A DNA stretch of 42,267 nucleotides from Nemertoderma westbladi (lineage: Eukaryota > Xenacoelomorpha > Nemertodermatida > Nemertodermatidae), in contig JAUCBJ010001657.1 of the NCBI GenBank assembly GCA_032718475.1, forward strand, positions 1 to 42,267, read 5' to 3'. The notes below the pieces were generated by a model. The model did not search any database and was not told the DNA's origin. It saw nothing but the letters and a program-made list of their open reading frames with translations. A program made the translations under genes and the position numbers. The first letter of the stretch is position 1, and the number at the start of each line of letters is the position of its first letter. Positions 32,584-41,100 of the stretch are shown one piece after another.

Positions 32584-33480
32584 TTATCTGTATCTCCTCA
32601 CGTCCTCTTCCCTGGCCCGTTTCTTGGTTATCACCGCTCCTCTGGCATCATCCGCTTTCTGTTTCCGGACCTTCGCTGCCACTTCCTTGCTGATCCCGGT
32701 CGTCGGCTCCTTGGGCGCTGGTGTTATTAAAGCCCGATACCGCTTCGCCGGTGGCCCCTCAGAATGGCCTGGTTGTTTCCCTCGAGTGGCGTCCCATAGG
32801 ATCATTTTCATTGCCTTTGGTACGTGTTCCGCCAAGAAATCCCTAAACTCCCTCCGGTTCTCTGGTGTCCACCTGTCCAGGTACCGTTGCGTGTTCATAA
32901 CTCCGGCGAACGATGCCGCCGTTGCTACCTCTTGATAGGTAAACGGTAACCTTCGCTTTATGATTTCCATGTGGGTCTCCTGGTTTATGAGGAAGAAACC
33001 CCACTTGAACTCTTGGGCCTTCATGCGCTGGCGCGTCATGGCCCCGACGTCGGCCCACTCCTCGAACCTCGTGAACTTCTCCTCGTCGCTCATCCAGTCG
33101 CACTCGCGTCCGTAGTGCCCCCGAAAGTGGCACTTTGGACATCGGTTATGCAACCGTGGACACGCCCCCATCCTGTGACTTGGTTCTCTACAGTAGAGAC
33201 AAAAGGTTCCCCGTTGGAACCGGTATAGGCAGCTGCTTTCCTGATGGGTCTGTCTCCCACAGTAGTCGCAGCCGAGTACCAATGTCTCCCGTCCCACCTC
33301 GTCTTTCGTCCCAAGCGATCTCCGCGGTCTATGGAGTCGCTGGTAGGCGAACTTCTCCACGTTGCTCTCCCTGTTTACGTCGATCTCTCCGCCCCTCTCG
33401 TGCATCGTCTCCCCGAATACTATCCGTGGTGCCGTCCCCGGTTGCTCGCCCAACCTGATGGTGCTCCCCGCGAAATCCAT
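32584..33480 (-). CDS. Protein with three CCHC zinc knuckles, probably retroelement-encoded
   Basis: This 298-codon ORF starts at ATG 33478-33480; the frame is open back to TGA 33553-33555, but that is the first ATG. It has three retroviral-type knuckles with exact C-x2-C-x4-H-x4-C spacing: C71-C84, C94-C107 and C114-C127. Such knuckles bind single-stranded nucleic acid in gag nucleocapsid domains. Residues 130-230 are a helical region with several Trp and aromatic residues that I do not recognise. Residues 240-298 are Lys/Arg-rich, suggesting nucleic-acid binding or nuclear import. No protease, RT or integrase motif is seen. It lies between two PPT cassettes and its start overlaps the end of the upstream gag-like ORF in another frame. 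It may be an accessory gag-like protein of the element or a captured gene. Confidence 0.65.
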   Translation of the reverse strand: MDFAGSTIRLGEQPGTAPRIVFGETMHERGGEIDVNRESNVEKFAYQRLHRPRRSLGTKDEVGRETLVLGCDYCGRQTHQESSCLYRFQRGTFCLYCREPSHRMGACPRLHNRCPKCHFRGHYGRECDWMSDEEKFTRFEEWADVGAMTRQRMKAQEFKWGFFLINQETHMEIIKRRLPFTYQEVATAASFAGVMNTQRYLDRWTPENRREFRDFLAEHVPKAMKMILWDATRGKQPGHSEGPPAKRYRALITPAPKEPTTGISKEVAAKVRKQKADDARGAVITKKRAREEDVRRYR

Positions 33481-34877
33481 CGCCGGCTCCTCGTGCACCC
33501 AGGTCCGCTTGCCGGATCTGTTCCAGTTACTGGGAATGAGGGCGTCTCGCCCTCATTCCCACCCCCCTCAGTCCAAAACTTTGGACGACTAAAAACTCTC
33601 ACGTGCCCCTTCTTCCAGTAGGCACTCTCCTGCTGCCCTCCTATACGTCCTCTAACTCTTCGCCACACTCTCTTCGGTGCCACCTTTGCTGGCCTCCCCC
33701 TTCGTATGTGCGCTGGCATTAGAGCCCTCGACGACCCCCGCTCGTCCCTCGGTATACGCGGTGTCTGCCCATGTAATGCCCCCTCGCACTGTGTCAGCCC
33801 TGCGTGTGTATGCAACACGCCTCCTTCTACTTTCCCGACTCCTTTGCTCATGGACTTCTCTACCCCTGGTTTAGTCCTTTCACATCCTCTCCCTTTCCAA
33901 CACTCTCCGGATCTGTGTCCTTTTACCACACATCGATGACATAGTCCGTTTGCGTCTGTGTAGGCTACACGATCTCGTTTGGGCAACGCTTGCCAGTACT
34001 TACAACTCCTGGTCTTATGGGTTCCGTCCCGATGTAATTGACATTGGAATCCTGGATTATAGCGTTTCCTGTATAGTCCTTCACGTATCGCGCTTAGGTT
34101 TATATGTACCGATTTAATGTTTTGGTTGTCTAGACTCGGCCTACTGGGTATATTGGGATTGTGTTTATTTTTGGTGTTATTTTCTTTCTGTCCCTGCCAC
34201 GGTGTGGCCCTGCTACCACCTAACTGTGGACTAGCAGTCCCCTGTACGGCCGCGTGTGGTATCGACTGTCCGCACGACCTGTTCTCGTCCAAGGGGTTCG
34301 ATGTTCTCGCTCCTATTGGGGTATATTGTCGATATTGTGATGGGGGAATGTCACCCTGTCCCCCCCCGGCCGGTATGTTTGGTACTGGGGTTGATGTTAA
34401 TACATTGGGGCCCATACGTCTATCTCCAATAACTCTCCCCTCCCCTGGATATATGTTATGTCCCTGTGTATTATAGTCATGCTGCTGTACCGATATAGGC
34501 CTACCCACTTCTTGCCTACCTACCGGTATGTACTCCGCGGCTCCCGGGTTTAACCCCGTCGCTCGCGCTACCCTATCGCCTACTCTATCTCTCCTAGCAT
34601 GGCCTATAATAGTATGTGCAGTAAGGCCTACAGTATGTCCTGCAGTCTGCATGTGCCCTTCCGAACCGAAGTTTAATCTTCGCGAATCTCGAATCTCCCC
34701 GCGACTACCGCACTCTCGATCGGCAGCTATATCCCGTCGGGAAGCTTCTCTTCTATCCCCTCTCCTGCTCTCGACTTTGCATCGGTACGTCCTGTACCCC
34801 TCTCTTCGCGTGTTGTGTGTTTCTCCGGGGCGACGGCAATCTCCCGAAGTTCGACCCCACTCACTCCCCAACTCCAT
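33420..34877 (-). CDS. Second gag-like ORF: Arg-rich protein with one CCHC knuckle
   Basis: The frame is open from 35297 (after TAG 35298-35300) to TAG 33420-33422. The first ATG is at 34875-34877, giving 485 codons. If the true start is upstream, about 140 more Arg/Ser-rich residues are added. The centre matches the gag part of the ORF at 38108: both have QGTASPQ, then an Asn/Lys-rich linker, CQLH...HKT..C.YWQALP, and a knuckle with C-x2-C-x4-H-x4-C spacing (CHRC...GHRSGEC). The DUF1759-type domain of the other gag is missing and replaced by an arginine-rich region. After the knuckle it becomes basic and low-complexity and reads through PPT cassette 2, which argues that the last part is not ancestral coding sequence. 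No protease or RT follows. Confidence 0.5.
   Translation of the reverse strand: MELGSEWGRTSGDCRRPGETHNTRREGYRTYRCKVESRRGDRREASRRDIAADRECGSRGEIRDSRRLNFGSEGHMQTAGHTVGLTAHTIIGHARRDRVGDRVARATGLNPGAAEYIPVGRQEVGRPISVQQHDYNTQGHNIYPGEGRVIGDRRMGPNVLTSTPVPNIPAGGGQGDIPPSQYRQYTPIGARTSNPLDENRSCGQSIPHAAVQGTASPQLGGSRATPWQGQKENNTKNKHNPNIPSRPSLDNQNIKSVHINLSAIREGLYRKRYNPGFQCQLHRDGTHKTRSCKYWQALPKRDRVAYTDANGLCHRCVVKGHRSGECWKGRGCERTKPGVEKSMSKGVGKVEGGVLHTHAGLTQCEGALHGQTPRIPRDERGSSRALMPAHIRRGRPAKVAPKRVWRRVRGRIGGQQESAYWKKGHVRVFSRPKFWTEGGGNEGETPSFPVTGTDPASGPGCTRSRRWISRGAPSGWASNRGRHHG
33531..33594 (-). other. PPT/palindrome cassette 2
   Basis: A perfect palindrome with 14-bp arms TGGGAATGAGGGCG around TCT (33531-33561) is followed by CCCCCCTCAGTCCAAAACTT and GGACGACTAAA. 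It is the same arrangement as cassettes 1 and 3. Beyond the palindrome the sequence differs from both. Confidence 0.65.
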
Positions 34878-35297
34878 CTCTACTATCGACGGCCCGCTAT
34901 CCGTCCTCACACTCCTATCGTTCGTGGCGACACTTCTTCTACTATCTTCTCTTCTTCTCTTTTCTGTGTGGTATTCCGGTTCGTGAGGTCTCTCGTCGAC
35001 CCCCCGGTTAAACTCCACTATTCTCCCTCTCTCTTCTGATCGGGCTCGACGCTTCGTCTGCCCTCTCGCGACGTCAACCTGCCTCTCTCTACTCGATCGC
35101 ACGCCGCTGGGGATACTCGCAATCCCCCTATTACTCTCCGTCGCCGGGTGTTGCGGTTTACCTGATTCGGCCCGCGCATTATCCGCTGACGGCTGTGGGA
35201 CACTCTCTGCCCCCCCTCTCTCTCTACTAACTTCTCGCGGTGGGGTGTCCGTAGCCCCCCCCCACCCGCCACTTCTAACTTCACTATCTCTAACTCT

Positions 35298-35539
35298 CTA
35301 ACTCTACTACCTGGCACCCTATGTGCCTTCTCTACTACTCTACTCTATCTCTAACTCTCTAACTATACTACCTGGCACCCTATGTGCCCGTCTACTACTC
35401 TACTCTTTTTGTGCCCGGCACCTCTTGTGCCCGGCACCCACCCTAATTAACATACCTTGCTTTTACATCAAACACATCATCACGCCCGTGCCCCACTAAG
35501 TTCAGCGCATTCCCTACTAACTCTAACTACGTGGCGCTT
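35298..35539. repeat. Short tandem duplication with CCTGGCACCCTATGTGCC
   Basis: A 61-bp period is seen, with CTGGCACCCTATGTGCC at 35311 and 35372. GTGCCCGGCACC inverted motifs follow near 35411-35440. No gene is seen. Confidence 0.55.
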
Positions 35540-35950
35540 ACGGTGCCCACAACCCTCTACTGCTACTACTAACACCCCTAACTAGCGGTACTACGTACCC
35601 TCTTACTGCTCCTAACTCTCTCTACTAGCTAGCGGTACAACGTACCCTCTTACTACTCTAGCTCTCTCTACTAGCTAGCGGTACTACGTACCCTCTTACT
35701 CTTACTACTCTCTAGCCGGTACTTACGTACCCTCTAACTCTTACTCTCTAACCGGTACTTACGTACCCTCTAACTCTAACTAACTAGCGGTACTTACGTA
35801 CCCTCTAACTCTAACTCTAACTAACGGTACTACGTACCTACTAACTCTAACTCTAACTAGGTACCACGTACCTACTGACTCTCTAACTAACCCTAGGTAC
35901 TACGTACCTACTAACTCTAACTCTAACTAGCGGTACTACGTATATATATA
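35540..35950. repeat. GTAC minisatellite, irregular block
   Basis: Irregular repeats combine (CTAACT)n with GCGGTACTACGTACC or GGTACTTACGTACC, at periods of about 35-60 bp. Each GGTAC...GTACC pair is a small inverted repeat. Non-coding. Confidence 0.75.
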
Positions 35951-36683
35951 TATATATTGTTTATTCACAATCGGTATAAGATATGTAAATAGATACAAAC
36001 ACCGCTCATCCCTTGGAGAACCAAAAGTCCAAATTGCACAGGCACAAGTGAAACTGAAACTATAGAGAGCACCTACAGAGTAGGCCTATTCGTGAAACAA
36101 TAAGTAAATGTCATTTATGAAATGCACAACTACAAGAGTACATATGAAAACAATAACTAAATGTCATTAATGAAATAGACAAGAAACTATAAATAAATAA
36201 GTCTGGGCAAACACTCTGAGTACGTATGAAAAAATAAACTATAAATAAATAAGTCTGGACAAAAACTCAGAGTACGTATGAAAACAATAAACTATAAATA
36301 AATAAGTCTGGACAAAAACTCAGAGTACGTATGAAAACAATAAACTATAAATAAATAAGTCTGGACAAAAACTCAGAGTACGTATGAAAAAATAACCTAT
36401 AAATAAATAAGTCTGGACAAAAACTCAGAGTACGTATGAAAACAATAAACTATAAATAAATAAGTCTGGACAAAAACTCAGAGTACGTATGAGAAAATAA
36501 ACTATAAATAAATAAGTCTGGACAAAAACTCAGAGTACGTATGAAAAAATAAACTATAGATAAATAAGTCAGGACAAAAACTCAGAGTACGTATGAAAAA
36601 ATAAACTATAAATAAATAAGTCTGGACAAAAACTCAGAGTACGTATGAAAACAATAAACTATAAATAAATAAGTCTGGACAAA
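35951..36683. repeat. 52-53 bp minisatellite inserted inside the GTAC minisatellite
   Basis: After a (TA)n run and about 230 bp of unique sequence, units containing ATAAATAAATAAGTCTGGAC and AGTACGTATG repeat about nine times at 52-53 bp (for example TACGTATG at 36221, 36273 and 36326). The block is flanked on both sides by the GTAC minisatellite. Confidence 0.8.
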
Positions 36684-36975
36684 AGTAGGACTACGTACCT
36701 ACTAACTCTCTAACTATCGGTACTACGTACCCTCTAACTCTAACTAACTATTGGTACTACGTACCCTCTAACTCTAACTCTAACTAGGTACTACGTACCT
36801 ACTAACTCTAACTCTAGGTACTACGTACCTACTAACTAACTAACTCTAGGTACTACGTACCTACTAACTAACTAACTCTAGGTACTACGTACCTACTAAC
36901 TAACTAACTCTAGGTACTACGTACCTACTAACTAACTAACTCTAGGTACTACGTACCTACTAACTAACTAACTAT
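36684..36975. repeat. GTAC minisatellite, regular 32-bp block
   Basis: CTAGGTACTACGTACC repeats at 32-bp steps (for example 36846 and 36878) separated by (CTAA)n. Near-identical copies indicate recent expansion. It lies just inside the LTR-like start at cassette 1. Confidence 0.85.
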
Positions 36976-37005
36976 TATTTTTATTTTATTTTATTTTTAT
37001 TTGTA

Positions 37006-37063
37006 TGGGAAGGGCGTTTCGCCCTCAATCCCACCCCCCTCAGTCCAAAACTTGGACGACTAA
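37006..37063 (-). other. PPT/palindrome cassette 1, directly after the integrase
   Basis: The plus strand has TGGGAAGGGCG-TTT-CGCCCTCAATCCCA, then CCCCCCTCAG and GTCCAAAACTTGGAC. It begins 20 bp downstream of the integrase stop on the minus strand. This is the expected place for the polypurine tract and 3' LTR start, so this cassette is likely the ancestral one. Confidence 0.7.
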
Positions 37064-37082
37064 ACTCCACACTAACTCCGCT

Positions 37083-38107
37083 CTAAGGTGCTCCTTCTAA
37101 GAGACAGCATTTACCTACCGCTCTCCTGTAGGTTTTTCTGTCCTTCGCACCTATCCTTCCACCTATCCGCACTTCTACCGATCGGACTCTTCCGTCCTCG
37201 TCGGAGTAGGTGCCTACAACTCTCGCCAACCGCCATTGGTTGTTGATGATAGTATCATCCGTGACGATTACGAGATCTCCCTCTCTCAACTCCCTGTTTG
37301 GCTTCCTCCACTTGCTTCGCTTATGGAGCGTGGGTAGGTATTCTTCTACCCACCTCCTCCAATACTCTGCGCTTATTGCTTTAGCGACTTTCCAACTTTG
37401 GCGGGAGTGTATGTCATCTGGGTCTACACCCCGCATATCGATGGTCGCTGGCCTTTCCATCAGAAAATGGCTAGGCGTCAACACGTCTAATGACTCAGGG
37501 TCATCATTCTCTGGATATAGCGGTCTGCTATTAATTATCCCCTCGCACTTCGCAAGTACTGTCCGTAAGACGTCCTCAGTGACCATGTGGGGTGGGTGTT
37601 CATTAACTTCGTCATTAGACGCTTTGAACTGCCCACCAATCTTTCGACGCATCCTAGTGTATGTGGTGCATACGGCGTCCGTCTCTCCCACTTTACTTGT
37701 CGTCTCCTCATGGCCGCCCTGACTTCTTCTCCCTCCAAAACGTCCAAGGCCTCTGCCATCTCATTCTCTGCGCCCACAAAGTTGGTGCCGTTATCGCTAT
37801 ATATCACTGCGATCGTCCCACCTTTGCGGTCCCTGAACCTTTCTAAGGCGTTAATGAACGCTGATGCGGTTGCATCTTGGGCGAGTTCTATCCCCACCGC
37901 CCGCGTATTGTTGCATACGAAGATAATGCCTTAACGTTTCTCCGTGTGTCGCATCACTTTGATCTTTATCGGCCCGAACATGTCCACACCGCAATGCGTA
38001 AATGGCGGGTCGTGCTGTCTTACCCTACTCGCCGGTAGTGGCGCCATCTCCTGTACGGCTCGTTCCTTCTTCGCTCGTCGGCAGGTCTGGCACTGCCCCA
38101 CTACCAC
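37083..38107 (-). pseudogene. pol: BEL/Pao integrase, catalytic and C-terminal part, broken
   Basis: This is the in-frame continuation of the pol ORF after TAA 38108-38110. It first gives the C-x2-C of the HHCC zinc domain (Cys codons at 38090-38092 and 38081-38083), then the catalytic core. The first Asp is in GVDMFGP (37982-37984), the second in SDNGTNF (37793-37795) and the Glu in CVERLV (37643-37645), so the DDE triad is present. A second TAA in the same frame lies at 37931-37933, inside the conserved stretch between the two Asp residues. Near the G-run at 37587-37600 the frame shifts by one base. The remaining part, with the INSRPL motif and a basic C-terminal domain, continues in the new frame to the stop at 37083. 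As written the integrase cannot be made as one chain. Confidence 0.8.
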
Positions 38108-41100
38108 TTAAACCTTCTTCCTTAGTTGTTTGACCCAATAGGTCCTTCTTATCTCTGTGAGGGTTCGGTTGGTGCCCCCATGCAATATCGATTTATGGGA
38201 GTCCCATATAATCTGGTGGACTATAGGCGATCCTGTGGGAATGATGATGGGTTTCGGTGGCACGGCTATACTGTTGTTATATCCCACCCTAGAATTCATT
38301 ACTAGAATCCCATCCTCGTTGAGTTGTGGCGACAGCGTAATCAACTCGCTGTCCCGTCGGAGGTGCTGTTGGTTGCCGACACGTTCCACCTCGTCGCCGT
38401 AGTTCTTCCGTTGTTCATAGCGGATTACTGCCTTGGCCGCTCCTTCCAGATCTATGGTTGTCCTGGTCTTCTTGTCCTTGCCGACTCCCGCAAGGAAATT
38501 CCCAAAGGCTCTCCAGTACGCCACTAGTTTCTTGGTCTTATACCAACTAGAACTGTAGCTGAGGAGTTTATCCGTCGGGTTATCGCACAGTTCCCTTCCT
38601 GGTTGCACGTCCCTAATCTCCCTCACCATCTGGGAGTATATCTCTTCTCCCTCCGAATCTCCCTCTTCTCCTTCTGATACTACTTCCGAGCCCGGGTCCA
38701 CCTTTCTCATCGGCGGCCAGGCCTCCCTATCGCTCAGAAATTGTGGCCCATGTTGCCACAACACTTCCTTCTTCAGGAAAGTGTGGCGTTCCACGCCCCT
38801 CGACAGCAAGTCCGCTGGGTTCTCGTCTGTTGGGCAGTAGTGCCACCTTTCTAGTTCTGTGGTTGCTCTTATTTCGTCCACTCTATTTGCGACGAATATT
38901 GGGTATCTCGTCCTCTCGTTGTGTAGCCAACCAAGCACTACCATGGAGTCCGTCCAGTAGTGTGTCTCCACTATGTTGGGAATTGTATCCACTAGGTAGG
39001 CTGTGGCTCTAACTCCTAGTCTCGCAGCTGTCAATTCTAACTTGGGAACAGATGCTGAATCTGGCGGCGTTGACTTAGCTTTGCTAAAGGCTAGTCTGGG
39101 CTTGTGAGGCCCCTCTCGTTGTACTAAATAGAGTGCCGCTCCGTATGCCTCTAACGACGCGTCGGAGAACATATGTAAGCCCAGATTCGTCATGTTCCCG
39201 TCCGGGAAATACACTCGCGGCATGTTGTATGTTCCCATCCTCTCCAAGTCTCCTGTCCATTTGCTCCACTGTTTCTTGATGTCCTCTGGTACCTCTACAT
39301 CCCACTCATCCTTCAGTTTATATACTCTCTTGAGTATCTGTTTCCCCGTGACTAGTAGTGGGGATGCTAGGCCTAGGGGATCGTATATCCTTGCTATATA
39401 CGATACATAACCCCTCTTCGTATGGGTGTCTGCGCCCTCCTGGCTCAGCTGATACTTCAGTTCGTCTGTTTTCCTATCCCACACGATTCCCAAAGCCTTC
39501 TGCTGGGATTCCGTTCTCTTAATCGCCATGTCCTGTCCTTTGGCTGTTGTAGGGTTGTCCATGGTCGATTCTGGTTTCTTGTCTTCTATTTCCTTGATAA
39601 ATTCTTCTGAACTGGATTGGAATTTGGTCAGGTTGAAGCCGGATCCTTTCAGGATGTCGCGAACCTCGCGCCCTGTTTCCAGTATCTCCTCAACCGTATT
39701 TCCAGACTCCATACCGTCGTCTACGTAGAAGCCGACTGCTAGAAGTCTACTGCTATATCTATCTTCCTTCCCCTTTACCGTGTCTCTCACTGCCATAGTC
39801 GTCGTAAATGAGGACGACTTGGCCCCCATGTTTTGTACTACCATCTTATATGCCGGTATTATAGGCGGTTCTTCTTCGCCGTTATACCATAAGAAGCGTT
39901 GACTATCGCTATCTTCCTCTGTTACTCGGACTTGGTTGAACATGCCTTCTATGTCACACGTGAAGGCGTGTTTCCCATTCCTAAATCTAAGTAGTACTTC
40001 TATGCCCGAATTGTAAATATTTGGGCCTTCCAACAGGTAATCGTTTAAGCATTTTCCGTCGGTCTTTGCCGATGCATCGACTACCATCCTCAGTTTACCT
40101 TTCTTTGGGTCTAATGCTACGTGGAGTGGCAGGTAGTATGTCCTGTCAGTGTTCGGTTCGTCGACCGGTAACTCCACGGCCAATCCCTTCTCGACGTACT
40201 TCTTGATCGTTTTGTGAATGTACTCGTTCTTCTCGGGGCTCCGTTGTAGTGTTTGTTTCAGCTTGCGGAGTCTCGTGAGTACCATCCCTCTATTATCGGG
40301 TAGCGGTATCTTCGGTAGTTTCCATACCATTCCTATTGTATACCGCCCCTCATCACACGTCATCGATTCCTCCACACTTTGTAGAGCCTGCTTGTCTTCT
40401 ACCGAGGTCCCGACCCCTGTCTCTTTCAGTCCCTCGAAGTCTTGTCTGAGCAGTCTTTTAAGCTGCTCCTCTGCTCCCTCGTCACCTATTTCCTGCATTG
40501 TTCCCGCGAACATGCATCCTGATGTCTCCGACATCCTGAATGGTATCTTGCTCTTAATTGGACCACTCAACGTCCACCCGAATGGCGTTAATATGGCCAC
40601 CGGGTCGCTCTGCTTGTCTTCGCCGAAGACCGTTTGCATTCTCTCGTGGGCCGTTGGGCAGTCCATGCCTACTATGATGGATACCTTCCTAACGTCCACG
40701 TCTGGGATTGAGAAGTCAATGTTGTCCAGGAATTTGTATTGCTCGACCTCGATGTTGGTTGGCCGCCTGGCATTGATGTTAATTGACTCTATTACTTGGA
40801 TGGGGTCGATGGTTGCCCCATAATCGCATCCTGGTGCCACTGCTGCAATTGCGCACCGTCCTGTCCTCATCTCTAGGATCTCGTCTTTGCTAGAGATGGT
40901 TGTCACCACCATCCTGCTTGGCCTCGTTCTCAATCCTATTTCTTCGGCTACCCATTCCTCGACTAATGTGAAGGCAGCTCCACTATCAACCAGCATTAGT
41001 GTTGTTACTGATCGATTGCCTTCCCCGATCACTCGTACTGGTACTACTCCAAGTAGCACTGTTCCTCTCTTCTTCGCCCCTACTGTGCTCGTTGCCATCG

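Noticed and set aside
36700-36975. (CTAA)n as telomere repeats
   Set aside because: The tracts are short, interrupted by GGTACTACGTACC and internal to a retroelement region. The word is not a canonical TTAGGG or TTAGG telomere repeat.
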